From: Candidatus Krumholzibacteriota bacterium
GTDB taxonomy: Bacteria; Krumholzibacteriota; Krumholzibacteriia; JAJRXK01
Direction: 5' to 3'
Assembly (NCBI GenBank): GCA_029262065.1
Contig: JAJDAC010000005.1
Coordinates: forward strand, 62,001-126,000
Length of the DNA: 64,000 nt
Shown here: piece by piece, positions 9,988 through 16,865 of the stretch
Position numbering within the stretch: the first letter of the stretch is position 1
Layout of the letters: every line of letters starts with the position of its first letter
Program-made: the position numbers and the translations under genes
The notes under the pieces: model-generated
What the model was told of the DNA's origin: nothing
Databases searched by the model: none
What the model saw: only the letters and a program-made list of their open reading frames with translations

Positions 9988-10809
9988 ATGCAGACACGTT
10001 TGCGTACGACAATCGCAGTTCTGGCGTTGGCAGCTTTGATCGCCGCGCCGGCCCAGGCGCGGGTGGAGCTGGTATGGGGCGACGCCAACGGTTTCACCAT
10101 CGACGGTGTGAGTGTGTTCGATCACGGAACCTCTGAGCTGTTGGCCCAACTCATACTGACGCCGGGCGCCCCGGTGCCGCCTGATCCGAATACGATCGAC
10201 GGTGTCGGCAGCACAGACGTGTTGCTGGCGGCGGTCACCATGATCGTCGATGCCGCCAACCCCAACGTGGCCTTCCTGGAGAACTTCGGTGCTCTGGTAC
10301 CACCCCCGCTCCCGGGCGAGACTGTATTCGTGCGGGTGTTTGCCGCTACGAGTGTGGCGTCGGGCGTGCGCTACGCCGAAGCCAGCGTCGTTACCGTGCA
10401 AGACATAACGGTGCAACCGCCGCAACCTGTCACATTCACGGGGGCGCCGCCGGCCACGGGCTTCGGGGCACCGCCGCAGGAACTGAACCTCACGGTCGTC
10501 GATCCCACGGCGAACCTTCCGATCGCACATTCCGTTCGACTGGGCGAGGCCAGGCCCAACCCATTCAATCCCCGCACCGTGCTGACACTACGCGTTCCGG
10601 CCGGCGGGGCCGAGGTCATCGTAGCGGTGTTCGACGTACGCGGGCGTCGCGTAGGTACGCTGACCAACGGCTGGCGACCCGAAGGTGAGTACCGCCTGCA
10701 GTGGCAGGGGATCGATGCAGAGGGACGCCCGTTGCCATCGGGCGTGTACCGCGCGCGGTTGCAGAACGGCGACGACACGCAAGTGCGTTCGATGGTGTTG
10801 GTGCGCTAA
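9988..10809 (+). CDS. Secreted protein with C-terminal FlgD/T9SS-like module, second cassette gene (copy 1)
   Basis: 273 residues from ATG at 9988 (AAAGG 10 nt upstream); in-frame codons before it are not supported. The signal peptide ends near APAQA-RV. The middle part (VELVWGDANGFTIDGVSVFD onward) is an unassigned extracellular domain. The last 85 residues are a FlgD-Ig/T9SS type A-like module: ARPNPFNPRT, then VAVFDVRGRRVGTL, WQGIDAEGRPLPSGVYR and a final MVLVR. In the FCB group this module marks proteins for surface display or secretion. It starts 47 bp after the first cassette gene and has exactly the same length as its copy at 55080. Confidence 0.87.
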   Translation: MQTRLRTTIAVLALAALIAAPAQARVELVWGDANGFTIDGVSVFDHGTSELLAQLILTPGAPVPPDPNTIDGVGSTDVLLAAVTMIVDAANPNVAFLENFGALVPPPLPGETVFVRVFAATSVASGVRYAEASVVTVQDITVQPPQPVTFTGAPPATGFGAPPQELNLTVVDPTANLPIAHSVRLGEARPNPFNPRTVLTLRVPAGGAEVIVAVFDVRGRRVGTLTNGWRPEGEYRLQWQGIDAEGRPLPSGVYRARLQNGDDTQVRSMVLVR

Positions 10810-10824
10810 CGGTTCATGATTTCG

Positions 10825-10847
10825 GTGTGCGATTGGGAGTCGCACAC
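10825..10847 (+). terminator. Stem-loop after cassette copy 1
   Basis: GTGTGCGA (10825-10832) and TCGCACAC (10840-10847) pair perfectly around a 7-nt loop, 16 nt after the cassette stop codon. There is no U tract, so it may be a weak terminator or an mRNA 3'-end stabiliser. Confidence 0.4.
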
Positions 10848-10917
10848 GATTGAGCATCCAGCCGTCGGATTCTGGTATCATTGGAACCACAACCAGTTCT
10901 CCAGCCCCGAGGTCCCC

Positions 10918-11526
10918 ATGCGAATCCTCCTTGCTCTCGTATTCACCTTGCTCGCGGCCAACGCCTCGGCGGCGATCGTCGCCACCACCGGTACCGTAGC
11001 GGTCGAAACAACGCCGTACCCGCCCCAGGACGACGACACCGTCTGGGTCTACCAGGAGAAACAGGCCGTTCCCTTCGTGGATACCCAGCCGCTCGACTTT
11101 GGCAGCATCGCACCGGGTACCCTGGTCGACAGCCACTACGTGCAGTACGACCCGCTCACGCCCGTGCACTCCGTTGGATCGGGATCCATCACGTTCGATG
11201 GCCCGGTGCTGGGAGTCATCACCCTCACGGCCAATCTCAACGCCGATCTATCGCCGGCGGCGGCGGCCACTTCGGATGAATACTTCGGACTGGCGACGAC
11301 GCTCGGTGCCTATCCGACCGGTGCCGATCCCCTCGCGCGTGGATTGGGTAGCCCCGAAGACGATCTGGTCATCACGATTGGTAGCCCCACGCTTCTCATC
11401 GATTCGTTGGAGATTCCGGTTTGTTGTGGTGGCAACCTCGATGGGTTTCGCGTGCTGACGGAATCGGTGGATCCGGTGTCGACGGACAGCAGGAGTTGGG
11501 GTGCGGTCAAGTCGCTGTTCGAGTAG
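10918..11526 (+). CDS. Secreted protein with C-terminal SWG tag
   Basis: 202 residues from ATG at 10918, chosen because it directly begins a signal peptide (MRILLALVFTLLAANASA) and has GAGG 5 nt upstream. The mature part (IVATTGTVAVETT onward) is predicted mostly beta and matches no family I recognise. It contains one Cys pair, PVCCGGNLDG. The end, SRSWGAVKSLFE, is almost identical to the ends of the proteins at 32560 and 33777 and close to that at 15526, although the rest of these proteins differs. Next gene starts 27 bp downstream in the same direction. Confidence 0.8.
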   Translation: MRILLALVFTLLAANASAAIVATTGTVAVETTPYPPQDDDTVWVYQEKQAVPFVDTQPLDFGSIAPGTLVDSHYVQYDPLTPVHSVGSGSITFDGPVLGVITLTANLNADLSPAAAATSDEYFGLATTLGAYPTGADPLARGLGSPEDDLVITIGSPTLLIDSLEIPVCCGGNLDGFRVLTESVDPVSTDSRSWGAVKSLFE

Positions 11527-11553
11527 TGAACGCTGTCCCGGAGGTGATCGTTC

Positions 11554-12480
11554 TTGAAGCCGCTGCTCCTTGCCGTCCTGCTCGTTGCGATTCTGCCCCT
11601 TCCCGCACAAGCCCAGCTATCCAAGCAGGGTACCCTGCTCGATCACTTCGCGGGCGACTGGGTCATGACCGGCACGATCGCCGGCGACGAAGTGGTTCAC
11701 GACGTCGACGCCGACTGGGTGCTGGCTGGGCACTATCTTCGCTTCCACGACTTTTCGCGCCAGCGCGAGGAAGGCGGAGCCCGCGCCTACGAAGCCACGG
11801 TATATATAGGATGGGATGAACAGACGGAGCGCTTCGTCTGCCTGTGGCTCGACGTCACCGGCGGCAGTGGCCTTGCGTCCGGCGTCCTCGGCTACGCGGC
11901 GCCCGCCGGCGATACGATTCCGTTCGTCTTCGGGTTGGACGAGTCGCAGATCCACAACACCTTCGTCTACAACCGCGATGCGAACACCTGGGACTGGACC
12001 ATCGTTAACGTGCGCGGCGACGAACGTCAGCAGTTTGCGCACGTGACCTTGCAGCGACGGTTCGACGCGGTCGCGGGGGACTGGTCGCCGCAGCAACGCG
12101 AGATCCTCGATGCCATCGCCAGACTCTCCGCCTCGACCGCGCCCGGCGGCGGCGGCCCCGACGACTACGCCGCGATGCTCACCGAAGACTTCAGCCGCTG
12201 GACCATTGGCAGCGACGTCCTGAACGGCAAGAAGGACTGGGTCGACGGCGTCCGTGGCTGGTTCGACGACGGTTGGCGCGTTTCCGACCGTCAGGCCAAC
12301 GTGCTCGAGATCTCGGTCGAAGGGCCAACGGCCATCTCTCGTCGGATCGTGACCGAAACCTACGCCGGGCCCGACGGTGAGGTTTCGCCGCCCGCGAAGG
12401 CCGCGCTCGCCGAGGTCTGGAGACGGGACGGTGAAGGTTGGAGATTGCAGCGGGTGACCGTTCATCCCATCAAGGAGTAG
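11554..12480 (+). CDS. Exported DUF1579-like / SnoaL-like two-domain protein
   Basis: 308 residues starting at TTG 11554, fixed by a strong GGAGGTGAT ribosome site 5 nt upstream. Signal peptide MKPLLLAVLLVAILPLPAQA. Residues 25-165 resemble DUF1579/lipocalin-like proteins (HFAGDWVMTGTI, WVLAGHYLRF, ATVYIGWDEQTERFV, WLDVTGG). Residues 180-305 resemble the SnoaL/DUF4440 NTF2-like fold (DYAAMLTEDFSRW, WVDGVRGWF, AEVWRRDGEGWRLQRV). Both folds bind small hydrophobic ligands in other families, but no ligand can be named here. Probably cotranscribed with the preceding SWG protein. Confidence 0.75.
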   Translation: MKPLLLAVLLVAILPLPAQAQLSKQGTLLDHFAGDWVMTGTIAGDEVVHDVDADWVLAGHYLRFHDFSRQREEGGARAYEATVYIGWDEQTERFVCLWLDVTGGSGLASGVLGYAAPAGDTIPFVFGLDESQIHNTFVYNRDANTWDWTIVNVRGDERQQFAHVTLQRRFDAVAGDWSPQQREILDAIARLSASTAPGGGGPDDYAAMLTEDFSRWTIGSDVLNGKKDWVDGVRGWFDDGWRVSDRQANVLEISVEGPTAISRRIVTETYAGPDGEVSPPAKAALAEVWRRDGEGWRLQRVTVHPIKE

Positions 12481-12656
12481 AGTTTGACCGGCTCGACCGG
12501 CTTGACCGTGGGCACGCGCTGTCCCGCGCTCCTTGGTTCCAGCTAAAGTTTCACCTTCCGTTGGACGATCCCCACACAGCGGCGGGGTCCCGGATCTTCG
12601 CGGCGTTCCATAGCATTCGGGGCGAGACTTTGGCATACGGGAGACGGGAATCAGCC

Positions 12657-13958
12657 ATGCGATTCGCCTTGATATTGCTTGGCGCACTCGCGGTGGGTTG
12701 CAGCGATGGAGGAGGCATTCCTCTCGCAAACCTCGAGCCTCCCGGCGACGATCAGTGGTCGACCATCGTGTCTCCGTACCTGAGCGAGGACCTATGGAGT
12801 TCTCGCGATGCGTACGATGCCGGGCATGTGCTTCTGGTTCCGCTGCTCTATTCGGCACAGCTGGAGGCGGGTTCGAAGTTCGCCGAATTCGGGGCGCAGT
12901 TTGAGCGGTTCGTTGATGCCGCCGGCGCTGGATTTACCAGCTCCAGGTTGTCGCGACTGCAATATTTCTATCTCGCCTCCGTATTTCTCGAGAAGGCGGC
13001 CGAGAGGGGAGTCTTCACCGCATCGGACCAGGCGCTGTTGGAGATGATCGAGGCACAGGTCTCTGCGTACTGGTCCACCGAGCCGGCGTGGCAATGGGAC
13101 CGACCCGATTTCGCGGGTGGAATGCGGGAGCGTCTCCTTTGGAAGCTCGAGACCCCCGACACCTCGTACAACTTCTATCAGGCGGTTCTCGATGAGGACC
13201 TCTTCCTGATGGCGATTTCCGCGCAAGCCCACATGGTCCACGAAATACTCGGAACGGACGTTGAGCATCCATCCGACGAGATCTTCGAGAGTGCGCTACG
13301 CGTCCTCCGCGAACGTGGACATTTCACACAGAGCGGAGGTTGGCTGTTCCAGGTTGGTCTGTGGTCGGATCATCGCGACTTCGCTTTTGCTGGCCGTGAC
13401 AGCGTTCTTGCAGATCTAACACCTGCTCCTGTGCTCGAAATCTCCGAGGACGTCTCACACAGCGTTCGATTCCCCGCATGGCTGCTCAGTCTCTTGAAAT
13501 CTCCACTATGCGATCCTTCAGGGTTCAGCACGCTTTCGTCGATTCGGGAATCGCTCGCTCGCCAGATGTTGTCTCACGCGCTGGTTCCTCCGACCGAGGA
13601 AGTTGGGCTCTGGAGAACCAACAATTTTCTCGATGGCAGCAACGGCGTGTACCGGTACAACTATCCCACGCAGGGGATCGGTGGCGGCTACGGTCCCTAT
13701 GAACTCTCGGGGACTTTCTACCTGGGTTGGTGGGCGCTTCTCGACACTCCCGAGATCCGCGCCATCTACCGCGCGTTCAGCGAACGGACCACGTTCGAGG
13801 ACGAGGAACTGGCCGCTCTCGTGGGGCCGAACACGTCACGGGCCCGGCACCCCTCGGTAGCGTACCCCGAGTTCTTCACTCAGGGGTTCGCGGGATTCTT
13901 GAGTCGCCTGGCGGCGCAGCTTCAGGACACACGAGTGAATGCACGGGCTGGGGGGTGA
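12657..13958 (+). CDS. Lipoprotein of unknown function
   Basis: 433 residues from ATG 12657, the start that places a lipoprotein signal (MRFALILLGALAVGC) at the N-terminus; a longer frame upstream encodes no plausible leader. After Cys17 comes SDGGG, then a largely helical body rich in aromatic residues (LSEDLWSSRDAYDAGHVLL, TSYNFYQAVLDEDLFLMAIS). Near the C-terminus is a glycine-rich stretch, YPTQGIGGGYGPYE. I recognise no catalytic motif or known family. Its stop codon lies in a terminator-like hairpin, so it probably ends the transcript running from about 10.9 kb. Confidence 0.75.
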   Translation: MRFALILLGALAVGCSDGGGIPLANLEPPGDDQWSTIVSPYLSEDLWSSRDAYDAGHVLLVPLLYSAQLEAGSKFAEFGAQFERFVDAAGAGFTSSRLSRLQYFYLASVFLEKAAERGVFTASDQALLEMIEAQVSAYWSTEPAWQWDRPDFAGGMRERLLWKLETPDTSYNFYQAVLDEDLFLMAISAQAHMVHEILGTDVEHPSDEIFESALRVLRERGHFTQSGGWLFQVGLWSDHRDFAFAGRDSVLADLTPAPVLEISEDVSHSVRFPAWLLSLLKSPLCDPSGFSTLSSIRESLARQMLSHALVPPTEEVGLWRTNNFLDGSNGVYRYNYPTQGIGGGYGPYELSGTFYLGWWALLDTPEIRAIYRAFSERTTFEDEELAALVGPNTSRARHPSVAYPEFFTQGFAGFLSRLAAQLQDTRVNARAGG

Positions 13959-13984
13959 TCGATCGCATGATCACTCCCTTCTTC
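13952..13984 (+). terminator. Terminator-like hairpin at lipoprotein stop codon
   Basis: A 9-bp stem (13952-13960 with 13969-13977, one G-U pair, 8-nt loop) includes the TGA at 13956-13958 and is followed by CTTCTTC. Confidence 0.6.
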
Positions 13985-13994
13985 AACTCATTGC

Positions 13995-14023
13995 TTGCCC
14001 CCCAAACAAACGTTTGCTATACT
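13995..14023 (+). promoter_or_regulatory. Promoter of the DUF222-like gene
   Basis: TTGCCC (13995-14000) and TATACT (14018-14023) are separated by 17 bp, a sigma70-like pair. Transcription should begin near 14030, so the in-frame TTG at 13995 cannot be the start codon; the ATG at 14067 is the first good one inside the transcript. Confidence 0.55.
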
Positions 14024-14066
14024 GCACTCATCGACGTTCCTCAGCCTCCCAGTTGTGGATCGCACG

Positions 14067-15536
14067 ATGTTCGCACAAACGGTTCCGGCGCAGCGCGCGC
14101 GACAATTCAAGCACACACCAAGACAACTTCTACGCGAGCTCTCGCTTGTCGCAGTCGAGTTGCGTCGACGTTGCTGCCATCGCGAGCTTGGCTTCTCGTC
14201 CTTGCGCGACTACGTGCGCGCTCGCTCGGGCATCACCTGGAACACATGGTCGGGCTTCGTGCGCGTGGGTACTGTGCTCGCTGCATCACCCCGAGCGTCC
14301 ACCCACTATGAGCAGGGCAGTCTGGCGTTCTCCGTACTGGAGCGTATGGCATCGCAATCCGAGCCGTCGCGCTGGGATGACCTCGCCGACGAACTCCAGG
14401 GCATGCCCACCCGAAAAGCCTTCGCGCGCCTGCATCAAGAGCGCAAACGCCGACCACCGCCCGCCTTGTGCACGCCCAGTGACGAACTGGTGCGCGTATC
14501 TATATCTATGCCCGCCTCGGTAGCGGCCTACGTCGAGGAAACGCTCGACCTCGCCAGCTATCTGTTGGGGGACGATTCCACGCCCGACCAATGCATCGAC
14601 GCCGTGTGTGCGGAAGCGGCCAGCGAAGTTCTCGCCAGCGTCTATCCAGAAGAGGCCCGGGAACGCTACCGCCGGTCCACACGCACCGTTGCGCGCACCA
14701 GGCCTTCGGTGCCGCCCAATGTTGCGACGCCGCAAAGTTCTTCGCCGCCGACCGCACAAGAACTCGACCAGCAGTTCTCGCGCCTCCTACTGCAGCACGC
14801 TCAGCTGGAAACGCAGCGCGAAAGCGAATTGTTGTCGATGTATCAAGAAAACGTACACGGCCAGTGCGGTTTCCCAAGCTTCGAGCGATTCGCCGAAGCG
14901 TGCCTGGGATTGCCGACCAGCACCTCCCACGAAATGCTCCGCCGCGCCCGCGAGCACCGCGCCGGCCACCCCTTGGCCCTGGCCCGTGTCGCCGGCGAAA
15001 TCACCGCGTTCCAATTCGACGAGTTGCATCGCCTGGAGCGCCGCGCGGGAGTGCCACGCGGTCGACTTCGATCCTGGGTGATCGAGGCTCGTCAAATCAC
15101 CACTCGGCGTCTGACCGCCAAGGTGGAGTGGGCCATTCGTTTGTCCCGCACCCACTACGCGCGTTGGAGCCGCGTGGACTTCGCACCACCATCCGACGAC
15201 GAACTCCGAGCGTCCATCCAGTCGCCCACGACCATAGCGTCCGACCCGTCGCTTCCCGACTTCCTGCTGCCGGCCGAAGATCTCTTTGCCGATTCCGAAC
15301 TGCCACCGCTCGACTTGGTAAACCTCAGCTGGACCCTGTCACGCGACACGGCCGATGCTCTGTTCCAGCTCATGGCCTCCATCGGCGATCACGCCCGTGA
15401 GGTGGCCCACCGTCGCACGGGTGTTCCGACCGAAGACCTACCGCACCCACCCCCGTGGTGGTCATTGCTCAAGGTCACGGTTGCCACGTTGCGCAACTCT
15501 TCGTTTGCAACCCGCAAGAGGGAGGCTACTGCTTGA
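14067..15536 (+). CDS. DUF222/HNH-N-terminal-like protein with duplicated helical module, no HNH domain
   Basis: 489 residues. Two related helical modules are visible: residues 40-125 (ELGFSSLRDYVRARSGITW...GSLAFSVLERMA) and 265-350 (QCGFPSFERFAEACLGL...GEITAFQFDELHRLERRAG). Both resemble the region before the nuclease domain in DUF222/HNH endonuclease-like proteins of deltaproteobacteria and actinobacteria, where a GYxSLxxYV motif precedes an SxAxxRxRxA helix. Between them lies a segment (DELVRVSISMPASVAAYVEE) like the middle part of those proteins. The C-terminus has no HNH or Cys-x2-Cys signature, so nuclease activity is not expected; nucleic-acid or protein binding is possible. No signal peptide. 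It overlaps the convergent dockerin-like gene by 11 bp at its 3' end. Confidence 0.6.
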   Translation: MFAQTVPAQRARQFKHTPRQLLRELSLVAVELRRRCCHRELGFSSLRDYVRARSGITWNTWSGFVRVGTVLAASPRASTHYEQGSLAFSVLERMASQSEPSRWDDLADELQGMPTRKAFARLHQERKRRPPPALCTPSDELVRVSISMPASVAAYVEETLDLASYLLGDDSTPDQCIDAVCAEAASEVLASVYPEEARERYRRSTRTVARTRPSVPPNVATPQSSSPPTAQELDQQFSRLLLQHAQLETQRESELLSMYQENVHGQCGFPSFERFAEACLGLPTSTSHEMLRRAREHRAGHPLALARVAGEITAFQFDELHRLERRAGVPRGRLRSWVIEARQITTRRLTAKVEWAIRLSRTHYARWSRVDFAPPSDDELRASIQSPTTIASDPSLPDFLLPAEDLFADSELPPLDLVNLSWTLSRDTADALFQLMASIGDHAREVAHRRTGVPTEDLPHPPPWWSLLKVTVATLRNSSFATRKREATA

Positions 15537-16779
15537 CACCCGTACCCATTATCGGCGCGCGCCCCGCGGAACCGTAGAGCGACTTCAACGCCCCCCAGGA
15601 GTCTCGCGTGGTTGCGATCAGGCGAATCACCTCGATTTCTCCCGACTGGATCTCGTCGGAACTCGCCAGGCCCACGCGGAACTCAAGGTCGCCCGGCAGC
15701 TGAACGAATGGCTGGGTCCAGGACGCTCCCAACGCTGCGGAAGCGCCGGCCGCCAGGACAAATGCGTTCCCCAGGTTACCCGCGTCATGTCCTTGTCCGG
15801 AAGCGAGCATCGTGATGGTGAACGGAGTCGACGTATGGTTCGCAAGAGCATCGCTCGTGGTAGCCAGGGAGCATCCCAGGATCATCTCGTCGGAAGAACC
15901 GTCGTTGCGAATGGAGAGGCCCTCCGTCTCGTCCATGACCAGAGTGATCGAGCCCTGCGGCAGATTCGCGCTTGGCTCCTGGCCCACACTGTCGTAGCTG
16001 CTGGAAAGGATCAGGAAATCGGCGAACGCCACAGTTCCGTTGCCGTCGAGGTCGGCCACGCCCAACGGATCCGCCTGATTGAACCTGCGTGACAACATGA
16101 TGAAGTCGGTGAAACCCACGAAGCCGTCCAGGTTGACATCGCCCGCGCGCCTCATGGTGATGGGTGCCGTATACACAACGTCTGAGTCGTCGAGTCCGTA
16201 CCGGAATTGCAGGTCGTCAGGTAGCTGGCTGAACGCAGCCGCCAGCTCGACGCTCAGAAACGTTTGTTCTCCTGCGGGCAAAGTGAACGCGTTGGCAAGA
16301 TTGCCCGCGTCCTGCAGGGTGATGGAGTTCGCCATTCGTATAGAGAAAGGTGCCGCGACCGATCCAGTGCCGAAGTTTCCATTGGGTGACGCTAACGAGA
16401 ATCCAAGTAGGTTCGCGTCACTGGCCGTGGGATTCCGCAGCGCCACGGTCAGGTCTTCGTTGATGATCAATTGCAACTCGCCGACGGGGAGCGACTCACC
16501 CACCAGCCCCACGGCATCGTACGCAGTGGACAGGATGAGAAAATCAGCAAAGGCCACGGTGCCACTGCCGTCGATATCGGCCAACGGGTCGTCGGTATTG
16601 AACCGACGCGACAACATCAGGAAGTCCGAGAACCCCACGATGCCGTCGCCGTCGAGATCGGCGGGCTCTCCCGCCCAAGCCGGTGCAAGAAGCAGCAGTT
16701 GAAGCAGAAGCAACGTGCCCATGATCGTCCGAGAGCGTGAACGCAGGATCAGGGCCTTCGCGGGCGTGGGGTGACTCAT
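15526..16779 (-). CDS. Secreted protein with two dockerin-like EF-hand pairs and SWG tag
   Basis: 417 residues from ATG 16779, which has AAAGGAGA 6 nt upstream; the longer frame from 16803 would overlap the promoter. The long signal peptide is hydrophobic at GTLLLLQLLLLAPAWA. The body is a tandem duplication. Each half starts with a dockerin type I-like pair of calcium loops (DLDGDGIVGFSDFLML with DIDGSGTVAFADFLIL; DVNLDGFVGFTDFIML with DLDGNGTVAFADFLIL), followed by a beta-rich module containing PxGxLxLIxxE-like and DAGNLxNAF strands. The C-terminus has the DSWGALKSLYG tag, but 14 more residues follow before the stop. Dockerins normally bind cohesins; no clear cohesin gene is adjacent. Overlaps the convergent DUF222-like gene by 11 bp. 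Confidence 0.85.
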   Translation of the reverse strand: MSHPTPAKALILRSRSRTIMGTLLLLQLLLLAPAWAGEPADLDGDGIVGFSDFLMLSRRFNTDDPLADIDGSGTVAFADFLILSTAYDAVGLVGESLPVGELQLIINEDLTVALRNPTASDANLLGFSLASPNGNFGTGSVAAPFSIRMANSITLQDAGNLANAFTLPAGEQTFLSVELAAAFSQLPDDLQFRYGLDDSDVVYTAPITMRRAGDVNLDGFVGFTDFIMLSRRFNQADPLGVADLDGNGTVAFADFLILSSSYDSVGQEPSANLPQGSITLVMDETEGLSIRNDGSSDEMILGCSLATTSDALANHTSTPFTITMLASGQGHDAGNLGNAFVLAAGASAALGASWTQPFVQLPGDLEFRVGLASSDEIQSGEIEVIRLIATTRDSWGALKSLYGSAGRAPIMGTGVKQ

Positions 16780-16804
16780 GGGCGTCTCCTTTCGGGAAAG
16801 CACA

Positions 16805-16835
16805 ATTATAGCACCCCCAAGGCTTCGGAATACAA
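16805..16835 (-). promoter_or_regulatory. Promoter of dockerin-like gene
   Basis: On the minus strand TATAAT (16805-16810) follows TTGTAT (16830-16835) with a 19-bp spacer. The predicted transcript starts near 16798 and has a leader of about 20 nt containing the AAAGGAGA ribosome site. Confidence 0.6.
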
Positions 16836-16865
16836 ATGTGCGATTGGTCTGCTAACCTACACGGC

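Noticed and set aside
13995-14066. Upstream TTG start for the DUF222-like gene
   Set aside because: The codon lies in the predicted -35 element, so it would not be transcribed.
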